Of a stretch of DNA of 64,000 bases, positions 35,791 to 43,255 are shown piece by piece. The stretch lies in NCBI RefSeq assembly GCF_020731355.1, contig NZ_JAJFZK010000001.1, forward strand, positions 248,001 to 312,000, in the 5' to 3' direction. Within the stretch, counting starts at the first letter, position 1; every line of letters begins with the position of its first letter. The stretch comes from Bacillus sp. REN16 (GTDB lineage: Bacteria; Bacillota; Bacilli; Bacillales; Bacillaceae_L). Below the pieces are notes generated by a model that had not been told where the DNA came from, made no database searches, and worked only from the letters and a program-made list of their open reading frames with translations. Made by a program: the position numbers and the translations under genes.

Positions 35791-35925
35791 GTCGTCTTGC
35801 TTTTCTTCCGCACAATCAAAGCAAAGTATTCCTTTTTTATCATCTAATACAACGCCATTAATAAATCCATCTAAACAATAAATTTCTTTCTTACAATCTT
35901 TACATGTACCTACAAATTCTTTCAT
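35788..35925 (-). CDS. Small zinc-ribbon-like protein (45 aa)
   Basis: MKEFVGTCKDCKKEIYCLDG ... ILCFDCAEEKQDD. Two CxxC pairs (CKDC and CFDC) about 30 residues apart would form one zinc or Fe-S site. The ribosome site GGGTG is weak. It lies between Fnr-type boxes inside the accessory block. Family not recognised. Confidence 0.65.
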   Translation of the reverse strand: MKEFVGTCKDCKKEIYCLDGFINGVVLDDKKGILCFDCAEEKQDD

Positions 35926-36053
35926 CTTTACACCCGTTCTTTCTTTAGGACTCCACAGAATCATGAAGTATAGCAGGATGCATCAGTGGTATTTAAATTT
36001 TACCCTTATTATCGCATAGATTTCTAGACATATGATAAAAAACATACGTACAT

Positions 36054-36069
36054 AGTGATAAGTTTCACT
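36054..36069. promoter_or_regulatory. Fnr-type box, third DUF2249 gene
   Basis: AGTGATAAGTTTCACT; eight of ten fixed bases, symmetric. The -10 TACAAT at 36091-36096 puts the box centre at about -41. Confidence 0.6.
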
Positions 36070-36126
36070 ACAATAATGGATAAGACTCGATACAATGGAC
36101 CCATAAAACAAAAGGAGGAATATAAT

Positions 36127-36357
36127 ATGGTATTTGCAGCGAAAGTAAATGTTCCAGATTATGCACCAAGGGAGAAGCACCCAACAATTTTTAGGACATT
36201 TGATAGTTTACAGCCAGGTGAAATCATGGAGCTAACAAATGACCATGATCCACGACCACTCCAATATCAATTCAAAATGGAACGCAGTGAAGAATTCACT
36301 TGGGAATACCTTGAACAAGGTCCAGATGTATGGCGCGTTGCAATCGGTAAAAAATAA
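36127..36357 (+). CDS. DUF2249 protein, single gene
   Basis: 76 residues starting MVFAAKVNVPDYAPREKHPT. FDSLQPGEIMELTNDHDPRPL and YLEQGPDVWRVAI are the hallmark DUF2249 positions with the conserved DHDP motif (heme- or metal-binding has been suggested for such histidines). AAAGGAGG precedes the ATG. Single-gene unit under an Fnr-type box. Confidence 0.9.
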   Translation: MVFAAKVNVPDYAPREKHPTIFRTFDSLQPGEIMELTNDHDPRPLQYQFKMERSEEFTWEYLEQGPDVWRVAIGKK

Positions 36358-36397
36358 ATTTAAAAATAAAATCAATCACGATTTCCGATATCTCTCA

Positions 36398-36442
36398 AGG
36401 TGAAGGCAAAGCCAATTTACAGCTGTGCCTTCACCTTTTTTA
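36398..36442 (+). terminator. Terminator of the third DUF2249 gene
   Basis: AAGGTGAAGGCA / TGCCTTCACCTT followed by TTTTTT. Confidence 0.85.
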
Positions 36443-36516
36443 TGGATATAAAAGATTTATTTGGAAGACCGTTTCATTCATGCTACTATGAAGAAAAAGT
36501 AAAAGGAAGTTTCATT

Positions 36517-37143
36517 ATGAATAAAGCAAAAATCACAGGTATTCTTTTGGCTGGTGGAGAATCAAGGAGGTTTGGCAGTCATAAAGCATTTGCCAAGCTT
36601 CATCATAAATACTTTTATGAATATGCAATCGAAGCCTTGGAAGGGAATGTGGATGAGCTTCTTATTGTGAGTCACCCTGCATTAGAAGGGCAATTTCGAA
36701 ACCAAACCACAGTAGAAGTGCTTCTGGATGTTCCTGAATATAAAGGGAATGGACCGCTTGCAGGCATTTTCACAGCGATGCAAAAACAATCGTCAGACTG
36801 GTATGTTATCTTACCTTGTGACACCCCTTTAGTATCGGATGAACTGGTAAAGCAACTAATCACTTTTACTAAAGAAGAAGGGATTGATGCTGTCGTTCCG
36901 ATTATCAATAACAGGCAGCAGCCTTTAATCGCAGTTTATCATTCAAGAGTTGTAAAGAAAATAGAGCAATTGCTGAATGAAAAAAATCTAAAAATGAGCC
37001 TTTTATTAGATAGATGTAACGTTAAATTTGTAAAAAATCATGATCTTCGGAGACATGAATCGGAATTCGAAAATATCAACAACCAAACGGAATATGAAAA
37101 AATACAGCAAAAGCCAATGACTGATATAAGTAACCAAGACTAA
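36517..37143 (+). CDS. mobA: MobA, molybdenum cofactor guanylyltransferase
   Basis: 208 residues. GILLAGGESRRFGSHKAF is the nucleotidyltransferase signature and PCDTPLVSDELV holds the metal-binding Asp. MobA attaches GMP to molybdopterin to form the MGD cofactor of nitrate reductase and other DMSO-reductase-family enzymes. AAAAGGAAG lies eight bases before this ATG; an upstream in-frame extension overlaps the previous terminator and is rejected. The rest of the cofactor genes here (moeA, mobB, moaE, moaD) are 8 kb away. Confidence 0.93.
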   Translation: MNKAKITGILLAGGESRRFGSHKAFAKLHHKYFYEYAIEALEGNVDELLIVSHPALEGQFRNQTTVEVLLDVPEYKGNGPLAGIFTAMQKQSSDWYVILPCDTPLVSDELVKQLITFTKEEGIDAVVPIINNRQQPLIAVYHSRVVKKIEQLLNEKNLKMSLLLDRCNVKFVKNHDLRRHESEFENINNQTEYEKIQQKPMTDISNQD

Positions 37144-37292
37144 GAACGCCATGTCCTAAGCCGCGACTTTATGACCCACATCTCTGTGGGCCAAAATTGG
37201 CTTTTGGCGAGAAATCCGCTCAATAGACTCATAATTTTCTGAAAAATGTGATAAAATAATAATACCAGGTTTTTGAAAAGGAGGGATCGTAT

Positions 37293-37586
37293 TTGAGAGT
37301 AGGCTTAATTTTAGGTATTTTAACCTCTGGACTTCTATTATTCATTGGTTTGTCTACTCATCAATTTGAAACATATTCAGTTATTTCCGGGACACTTGGG
37401 ATTATTTGTTTCCTGCTTGCAGGAATCGTATCTGATTCCTTTATAAGTGGAGATCGGGCAAGAGCGAATTACTATACCGAAAGTAACCAAGACCGCAAAA
37501 AAAGAATCCGATATTCCTATTTGTTTTTCCTCTTGGGGGCACCAAACCTACTTGTTGCAGTGGTGTTAACCCTCAATTATATGTAA
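37293..37586 (+). CDS. DUF5316-like small membrane protein
   Basis: 97 residues from a TTG start with GGAGGG upstream. Three hydrophobic helices (about 3-20, 27-48 and 75-95) with a charged loop containing SGDRARANYYTES. Looks like DUF5316, a family of unknown function. Monocistronic; it ends 75 bp before the next Fnr-type box. Confidence 0.7.
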   Translation: MRVGLILGILTSGLLLFIGLSTHQFETYSVISGTLGIICFLLAGIVSDSFISGDRARANYYTESNQDRKKRIRYSYLFFLLGAPNLLVAVVLTLNYM

Positions 37587-37660
37587 ATATCTTCAAACCT
37601 ATTTTAATCACCTCATTAATTGATCCTTATTTGTGAACAATTTCAAACACCTCCTAAATC

Positions 37661-37676
37661 TGTGATATAGTTCACA
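37661..37676. promoter_or_regulatory. Perfect Fnr box upstream of the radical SAM gene
   Basis: TGTGATATAGTTCACA matches all ten fixed bases of TGTGA-N6-TCACA. The -10 TAAAAT at 37698-37703 puts the box at about -41.5, the class II activator position. Confidence 0.8.
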
Positions 37677-37731
37677 TAATTCACTATTTTATCGTGTTAA
37701 AATGTGGACATTATCAAAGGAGGTTTGCCTC

Positions 37732-38856
37732 ATGTTTGAAAGAGACTATAACCAAGATCCATTTATTGTAATTTGGGAGCTTACGAGAGCTTGCCAATTA
37801 AAATGTCTACATTGCCGTGCAGAAGCACAGTATACAAGAGACCCCAGGGAGCTTTCCTTTGAAGAGGGTAAAAAGCTAATCGACCAAATATATGAGATGA
37901 ATAATCCAATGCTTGTGTTCACCGGCGGAGACCCGTTAATGCGTCCGGACGTTTACGATATTGCTGCTTATGCAATTAAAAAAGGCGTTCGTGTTTCAAT
38001 GACACCCAGTGCAACACCAAATGTTACAAAAGAAGCTATTCAAAAGGCAAAAGAGGTTGGCTTAGCACGTTGGGCTTTTAGTCTAGATGGACCAACAGCA
38101 GAAATTCATGATCATTTTCGGGGAACAAAAGGTTCATTTGATTTAACGATGAGAGCGATTAACTATTTACACGAGCTTGAAATTCCGATTCAAATCAACA
38201 CCGTCATTTCGAGATATAATGTTCATGCATTAGATGAAATGGCAAAATTGGTAGAAGACCTTGATTGCGTATTATGGAGTGTCTTTTTCCTTGTACCAAC
38301 AGGTCGCGGGAAAGAAACAGACATGATTTCACCGGTTGAACATGAAAAAGTTTTCCGTTGGTTATATGAGTTAAGTAAGCGGGTAAAATTCGATATTAAA
38401 ACAACAGCTGCACAGCATTATCGTCGAGTTGTCATCCAATCAAAACTGCGCGAAACAAAGGATACTGATAAAAAGATTCGCTATGAAGATGCACTTATGA
38501 AGGGGAAAACGGGTCAAATCGATGGATTGGGCAGGGCGCCACAAGGTGTAAACGATGGTAATGGATTTGTCTTTATATCTCATATTGGAGATGTGTATCC
38601 AAGTGGATTGCTGCCTGTAATTGCTGGGAATGTGCGTGAGACTCCACTAGCTGAAATTTATCGTGATTCACCAATTTTCAAAGATTTACGTAATCCTGAC
38701 AAATATAAAGGAAAATGTGGAGTATGTGAATTCCGACATGTATGTGGCGGATCACGTTCTCGTGCATATGCGATGACAGGTGATTACATGGAAAGTGAAC
38801 CTTTCTGTGTATATATCCCTGAAGCCTTAGGTAAAAAAGAAAAAACGGTACAATAG
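37732..38856 (+). CDS. Radical SAM/SPASM protein (TIGR04053/NirJ-like)
   Basis: 374 residues. The radical SAM cluster motif is CQLKCLHC (CxxxCxxC), followed by FTGGDPLMRPDV and SLDGPTAEIHD. A C-terminal SPASM region carries further cysteines (GKCGVCEFRHVCGGSR, EPFC). It resembles the heme-related branch (NirJ, AhbC/AhbD) and the TIGR04053 group; a role in heme or heme-d1-like tailoring, or peptide modification, is possible. AAAGGAGG precedes the chosen ATG. Single gene under a perfect Fnr box, convergent with fnr. Confidence 0.85.
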   Translation: MFERDYNQDPFIVIWELTRACQLKCLHCRAEAQYTRDPRELSFEEGKKLIDQIYEMNNPMLVFTGGDPLMRPDVYDIAAYAIKKGVRVSMTPSATPNVTKEAIQKAKEVGLARWAFSLDGPTAEIHDHFRGTKGSFDLTMRAINYLHELEIPIQINTVISRYNVHALDEMAKLVEDLDCVLWSVFFLVPTGRGKETDMISPVEHEKVFRWLYELSKRVKFDIKTTAAQHYRRVVIQSKLRETKDTDKKIRYEDALMKGKTGQIDGLGRAPQGVNDGNGFVFISHIGDVYPSGLLPVIAGNVRETPLAEIYRDSPIFKDLRNPDKYKGKCGVCEFRHVCGGSRSRAYAMTGDYMESEPFCVYIPEALGKKEKTVQ

Positions 38857-38867
38857 TAATGAAAGAC

Positions 38868-38897
38868 CCATGGACACAATCCCATGGGCCTTTTTTT
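38868..38897. terminator. Terminator between radical SAM gene and fnr
   Basis: CCCATGG / CCATGGG-type stem followed by CCTTTTTTT, between convergent genes. Confidence 0.85.
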
Positions 38898-38905
38898 CGG
38901 CTCTA

Positions 38906-39610
38906 TCATTCAATACTACAATACTTTGCCGGACATTCCTCACATTGTATTTCCCTCTTAATATAGGCTAAATCATGAATTGTAATATAGCCTCTTGAAA
39001 CTGAAATTATCCCTAAAGAACGTAATTCATGAAGCATCCGATTTACACTTTCTCTTGTTGTTGCACAAAAATTTGCAAGCTCTTGGTTTGTTAAATGTAG
39101 GTCTATAAAGATACCATTTTCTTTTTGTACACCATAACTATTGGTCATTCGAACTAAGGTTGAATAAAGTGCACCTTTTTTCCCTAATAAAACAAGATCC
39201 CTAAACTTTGTTTGTGTTTTTCGAAAATGATCACTCATCCATTTCATAAATTCAAATGCCAGGGTCGTATTTTCAAAGAGTTTTCGTTCTAACTCATCCT
39301 TTTGAATAACAGCAATTTCGCTATCTTCTAATAGCAGACAATCAAATAAATACTTAGGCTCATCGGTGAATAATGTCAACTCTCCGACGATTTCACCTTG
39401 GCTACATATTCTTAGTGATAATTCACTGCCATCAGACGTTCCTTTGCTAACTCTAAGACGACCTGAAAGAATAAGATATAGTTCAGATGCCTTCATTCCT
39501 TCCCGAAATAAATAAGTTCCTTTTTCCATTTGTACGACGTGATTAGCGGATTTTAAAAGCTCTGATAATTCATTGGAAATTGTTGATTTTTCTAGTGTCA
39601 ATTGATTCAT
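38906..39610 (-). CDS. fnr: Fnr, anaerobic regulator with C-terminal [4Fe-4S] ligands
   Basis: 234 residues: effector barrel, dimer helix, winged helix with TTRESVNRMLHELRSLG, and the C-terminal extension CEECPAKYC. Bacillus Fnr binds its [4Fe-4S] cluster with three C-terminal Cys spaced in this way plus an Asp, unlike E. coli FNR. ATG 39610 is chosen (AGGAAGGTGG upstream). Under low oxygen it should activate from TGTGA-N6-TCACA boxes, of which several lie around it. It has an imperfect box in its own promoter. Confidence 0.93.
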   Translation of the reverse strand: MNQLTLEKSTISNELSELLKSANHVVQMEKGTYLFREGMKASELYLILSGRLRVSKGTSDGSELSLRICSQGEIVGELTLFTDEPKYLFDCLLLEDSEIAVIQKDELERKLFENTTLAFEFMKWMSDHFRKTQTKFRDLVLLGKKGALYSTLVRMTNSYGVQKENGIFIDLHLTNQELANFCATTRESVNRMLHELRSLGIISVSRGYITIHDLAYIKREIQCEECPAKYCSIE

Positions 39611-39683
39611 AGGTACCACCTTCCTAAGCAGGAATGCTATACTTGATTTTAAGAAAATAATATAATGTTAGGTATTCTTGTGG

Positions 39684-39699
39684 TGTATAATAAATCACA
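39684..39699. promoter_or_regulatory. Fnr-type box, fnr promoter
   Basis: TGTATAATAAATCACA; eight of ten fixed bases. On the minus strand TATTAT at 39657-39662 is a good -10 and places the box at about -41.5: likely autoregulation. Confidence 0.6.
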
Positions 39700-39711
39700 C
39701 TTCTAGTAAAA

Positions 39712-39798
39712 ATGCTACGAGATCCATTGAAAAACAAGGATTATACCAATTATGAACAATTTATAACAAATGAGGAAATGCTGGAGTCAAGCGATTAA
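39712..39798 (+). other. Short ORF (28 aa) with its own terminator; possible small RNA
   Basis: ATG at 39712 gives MLRDPLKNKDYTNYEQFITN and ends at 39798, with no ribosome site. The terminator at 39816-39850 follows. The 321-bp gap between fnr and the oxidoreductase operon holds nothing else besides the two Fnr-type boxes. Confidence 0.3.
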
Positions 39799-39815
39799 TT
39801 TAATAAAATTCGAAA

Positions 39816-39850
39816 GAAGATGCATTCTTGACAAGAATGTGTCTTTTTTG
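39816..39850 (+). terminator. Terminator in the fnr-oxidoreductase gap
   Basis: GCATTCTTG / CAAGAATGTG-type stem followed by TCTTTTTTGTTTTT. No annotated gene precedes it on this strand. Confidence 0.7.
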
Positions 39851-39864
39851 TTTTTGTCTCATTT

Positions 39865-39880
39865 TGTGACAAACTTAACA
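39865..39880. promoter_or_regulatory. Fnr-type box, CuA oxidoreductase operon
   Basis: TGTGACAAACTTAACA; nine of ten fixed bases. A -10 GACAAT at 39903-39908 puts the centre at about -41. Confidence 0.65.
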
Positions 39881-39940
39881 GATTTATGTTCGGGCGATAT
39901 GTGACAATCTTGCTGAAAAGAGAATTAGGAGGGGGTCCTT

Positions 39941-40465
39941 TTGTACCAAACAGCCGCTTGGTATCTTTCAATTATTTTAATGACCTTAATTACAGTTATT
40001 TTTATTACCGTCGTATTAAAGACTAATAGACGAGCAGATTATGAACCAATTCAGAAAAAATGGTACCGCTTTAGAACAATTTATTTCATTGTGCTACTCG
40101 CTGTTTTTGGCACAGCAACCTATTTTACACTTCAAGATCTACCATTTGAAAGACCAGTCTATGGGCAAGGTGAAAATCCAGTCATTGTCGATGTAGAAGC
40201 TGTTCAATTTGGATGGAATATGAGCCAGACTGAATTCAAAGTTGGGGAACCAATCGAATTTGATATTACGAGTTCAGATGTTAACCATGGTTTTGGAATC
40301 TATGACAAAGACATGAATTTATTAGCTCAAACCCAGGCGATGCCGGAATATACTAACACGGTTTTCTACACATTCTCGGAGCCTGGTACGTACCAAATTT
40401 TATGTATGGAATACTGTGGACTTGCTCACCATCTTATGATTGGTGAAATTGTCGTAACAAATTAA
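39941..40465 (+). CDS. Heme-copper oxidoreductase subunit II, CuA-binding (class B / CuA-NOR type)
   Basis: 174 residues from a TTG start with AGGAGGGG upstream. Two N-terminal helices (about 7-25 and 45-62), then a cupredoxin domain outside the membrane. The CuA site is complete: His in SDVNHGFG, then CMEYCGLAHHLM (C-x3-C-x3-H-x2-M with the bridging Glu). Short subunit II proteins of this kind belong to ba3-type oxidases and to the CuA-dependent NO reductase described in Bacillus azotoformans. It passes electrons from cytochrome c or quinol to subunit I. Confidence 0.9.
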   Translation: MYQTAAWYLSIILMTLITVIFITVVLKTNRRADYEPIQKKWYRFRTIYFIVLLAVFGTATYFTLQDLPFERPVYGQGENPVIVDVEAVQFGWNMSQTEFKVGEPIEFDITSSDVNHGFGIYDKDMNLLAQTQAMPEYTNTVFYTFSEPGTYQILCMEYCGLAHHLMIGEIVVTN

Positions 40466-40479
40466 GGAGGGGGTTAACT

Positions 40480-41967
40480 ATGTCTACTAATATTTCAATG
40501 GGAGGGATTACTAACTCCCGAAATAAAACAATTGTGATGTATCTACTAACAGGTAGCTTTATCATTTTATTAATGATGGTATTTGGGGTCTTAATGCTCA
40601 TGGCACAGGGAAAAATGATAAAGGTAGACCCTGGATTCTTTTATGAGATTATGACTGTCCACGGAACAGGGATGATTGGGGCTGCTGCATTAGCCGCAGC
40701 TGCAGTCATGTGGTTTTTTCTTAGTAAATATGTTCAATTAAGTAAAGCAATTCTCATTACGAATTTCATCACTTTCGCTCTCGGAGTCGTCATGGTGTTG
40801 GTAGGTATCTTTGCATTTGACTTTGCTGGAGCTTGGACTTTTCTATATCCGCTACCTGCTATCTCTGCTGGTGGATGGGCAGCAACAGGTGCAACACTTT
40901 ATTTAGGTGGAATGCTCATTCTCGGTATTGGGTTTCTCTTGCTATATTTAGATGTTGCTAGAGCAGTAATTAAACAATATGGAAGCTTAGGCGGGGGCTT
41001 AGGTTGGCCAATTGTATTTGGGAAGGAAAAAGGCTACGGTCCACCAGCGGCAGTTGTTGCAAGTACAATGGTTGCAATTGTAAATATTACAGCATTGGTT
41101 TCGGGTGCGACAGTACTAACAATGAGCCTTATCAATATATATATTCCGACCATTACAATCGACCCATTACTTGCAAAAAATTTAACTTATGCGTTTGGTC
41201 ACATATTTGCGAACTCGATTATTTACATGGGTGTAATTGCTGTATATGAGATTTTAGCAAACTATACAAATCGCCCTTGGAAGGCAAATCGTCCATTCTT
41301 GATCGCATGGAATTGCTCAACCTTATTTACAATTATTATCTATCCTCACCATTTATTAATGGACTTTGCATTACCGAAATGGATGATTATTTTAGGTCAA
41401 GTGCTTTCATATGCAAACGGATTACCTGTGTTAATTGTCACAGCATACGGTGCTCTTATGATTGTCTATCGTTCAGGTATTAAGTGGGATATTGCCTCAT
41501 CTTTCATGTTTCTATCGATGTTTGGGTGGGTAATTGGAGTAGTGCCTGCGATCATTGACGCAACAATCGTTGTTAACCATGTTATGCATAATACGAAATG
41601 GGTACCAGGGCATTTCCATATGTATATGGGCTTAGGTGCAACAACTATGTTATTTGGATTTATGTATTACATAGCAAAAGTAAATAGAAAAGAGAAAGAA
41701 TCTGCTCGTGATGCGATTAGTTTTTGGATGTACACGATGTTCTTTATTGGATTATGCGGATCGTTCCTTTTCTCTGGAAAAGTAGGAGCCCCTAGAAGAT
41801 GGGCAGAGCATTTCCCTGAGTGGATACCTTATGACCGCATGGGAGCTATCTTTGGTATCTTTATCGTCCTTGCTGTATTAACATTTGTCATTCGATTTTG
41901 GAGTTTTTCAAGATCAATTGACTATAAGTTTCAGGAAGAAATAGGACCTGATCACCATGTGGCGTAA
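40480..41967 (+). CDS. Heme-copper oxidoreductase subunit I, probable class-B-derived NO reductase
   Basis: 495 residues, about 13 helices. Low-spin heme ligands are His in MTVHGTG and the last His of GHFHMYMG. CuB/FeB ligands are His241 in AFGHIFAN and the pair in YPHH; the high-spin heme His is in GHFH. The tyrosine four residues after the first metal His (GHPxVY in oxidases), cross-linked and needed for O2 reduction, is Asn245 here. This loss is a mark of NO reductases that evolved from class B oxidases (bNOR, nNOR and others). Annotators would probably call it cytochrome c oxidase. Surrounding NO genes support NOR. Confidence 0.82.
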   Translation: MSTNISMGGITNSRNKTIVMYLLTGSFIILLMMVFGVLMLMAQGKMIKVDPGFFYEIMTVHGTGMIGAAALAAAAVMWFFLSKYVQLSKAILITNFITFALGVVMVLVGIFAFDFAGAWTFLYPLPAISAGGWAATGATLYLGGMLILGIGFLLLYLDVARAVIKQYGSLGGGLGWPIVFGKEKGYGPPAAVVASTMVAIVNITALVSGATVLTMSLINIYIPTITIDPLLAKNLTYAFGHIFANSIIYMGVIAVYEILANYTNRPWKANRPFLIAWNCSTLFTIIIYPHHLLMDFALPKWMIILGQVLSYANGLPVLIVTAYGALMIVYRSGIKWDIASSFMFLSMFGWVIGVVPAIIDATIVVNHVMHNTKWVPGHFHMYMGLGATTMLFGFMYYIAKVNRKEKESARDAISFWMYTMFFIGLCGSFLFSGKVGAPRRWAEHFPEWIPYDRMGAIFGIFIVLAVLTFVIRFWSFSRSIDYKFQEEIGPDHHVA

Positions 41968-42565
41968 AAGTATTGGAATTCTATTTGCACTAGTAGCGGG
42001 ATTTACTTTGCTATGGATTGGTACAGATGGATTACATGCTTTTACAGCTGAGAAAGCAAGAATTATAGATTTAGAAAGGGAGCAGCCAAAGCTCCCTTCT
42101 GCAACACTAATCGACTCTAATTCAGATACTTTTAATTTGAAGGAATTAGAGGGGAAATACACACTTATTACCTTCATGTATACAAGTTGTAGGGATGTAT
42201 GTCCGGTATTAGAACGAAATTTTGCTGAAATCTACGAGAATATCCCCAAAAACGTGCTAGGTAAAGAGGTAGTGCTTGTAAGTATAAGCTTTGACCCTGA
42301 GAATGATTCTCCAACAGTTTTAAAGTCCTATTCAGACCATTTCGGAGCAGATGGAGATCAGTGGAAAATGGCAACGATTCAGGACGGCGAGGAATTACAG
42401 GCAGTGCTGGATACTCTTGATGTAATTGTTATACCGAATGAATATGGGGGATATGAGCATAATTCCGCATTTTATGTGGTCAACCCAGACGGAAAATTAA
42501 CAAATATTTTTGATTACCAACAACCACAAACTGTTGTGGAATACCTAGATTCTTTCTTATTTTAG
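41957..42565 (+). CDS. Sco1/SenC copper chaperone
   Basis: 202 residues. N-terminal membrane anchor (SIGILFALVAGFTLLWIG), then a thioredoxin-like domain on the outside with the copper site TSCRDVC (CxxxC) and His in GYEHNSAF. Delivers copper to the CuA site of subunit II. It starts 11 bp before the end of the subunit I gene, so it is translationally coupled and dedicated to this enzyme. Confidence 0.93.
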   Translation: MWRKSIGILFALVAGFTLLWIGTDGLHAFTAEKARIIDLEREQPKLPSATLIDSNSDTFNLKELEGKYTLITFMYTSCRDVCPVLERNFAEIYENIPKNVLGKEVVLVSISFDPENDSPTVLKSYSDHFGADGDQWKMATIQDGEELQAVLDTLDVIVIPNEYGGYEHNSAFYVVNPDGKLTNIFDYQQPQTVVEYLDSFLF

Positions 42566-42575
42566 AGGTGAAAAT

Positions 42576-43217
42576 ATGTACCGTTTCCGTTATACCATGA
42601 TTGGGATACTTTTACTTCTATTTGTTTCAGTCCCGTATGTCAGATTAATGTTAGAAGCCAGTATGGTTGCCACCATGCTAATTCAAATACCTTTATTAGT
42701 GGTCAGTGGTTATTTTCTTGCAAAAGGGTTTCCGAAGAAATGGCAAACGTTTTTCTTATTTTTCAATGGAAATGGGATAGCAGGGATATTAATAACATTA
42801 TTTATTTTGACATACTGGAGTTTGCCAAGATCCATTGATGCTGCATTAAATGATCCTCTCATGGAATTTGCAAAATATATAAGTTTACCATTCCTCGCTG
42901 GTTTATTTTTGTACTATAGCTGGCAACTGCTTGGTCCAATTAGTAAAGCCTTTATTTGGGCAAATATGATTTCAATGATCTTTGTCATGAGTTGGCTTTA
43001 TTTAGCATCACCAGCACGACTTTGTAATAACTACTTGGTAACAGAACAGCAGGAGCTGGGAAAAGCAATGTTCATATTAGGAATGGGAATTTGTATAGTA
43101 TTCATGGGAAGGGTTTTTATTGGAAAGCCAATGTTTAATGTAATAAGGAAAAAAGATAAGAAATCATATTTAAAAATGAACGTAAAATCGAGAGACCTTG
43201 ATGAAAGGTTGATATAA
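42576..43217 (+). CDS. Unrecognised multipass membrane protein of the oxidoreductase operon
   Basis: 213 residues, six predicted helices and a basic C-terminus (IRKKDKKSYLKMNVKSRDL). The last loop has a conserved-looking segment SPARLCNNYLVTEQQELG between helices 5 and 6. It starts ten bp after the Sco gene with GAGGTG upstream and is followed by the operon terminator. I do not recognise a family; an assembly factor or a quinol/heme-associated third subunit of the oxidoreductase is possible. Confidence 0.7.
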   Translation: MYRFRYTMIGILLLLFVSVPYVRLMLEASMVATMLIQIPLLVVSGYFLAKGFPKKWQTFFLFFNGNGIAGILITLFILTYWSLPRSIDAALNDPLMEFAKYISLPFLAGLFLYYSWQLLGPISKAFIWANMISMIFVMSWLYLASPARLCNNYLVTEQQELGKAMFILGMGICIVFMGRVFIGKPMFNVIRKKDKKSYLKMNVKSRDLDERLI

Positions 43218-43252
43218 AAAAATGAGCTGAAATATTTTCAGCTCATTTTTTA
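43217..43252. terminator. Bidirectional terminator, oxidoreductase operon / scdA
   Basis: AAAAAATGAGCTGAAA / TTTTCAGCTCATTTTTT, between convergent genes. Confidence 0.9.
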
Positions 43253-43255
43253 AAT

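Noticed and set aside
37144-37292. CCCACA/TGTGGG hairpin as a riboswitch or molybdenum-cofactor RNA
   Set aside because: Only short stems are seen and there are no conserved motif positions; the GCCAA/TTGGC-TTTT part fits a weak mobA terminator.
39941-41967. Ordinary ba3 cytochrome c oxidase
   Set aside because: Asn at the cross-linked Tyr position and the NO-related neighbours argue against O2 reduction as the main job, though this is not proven.
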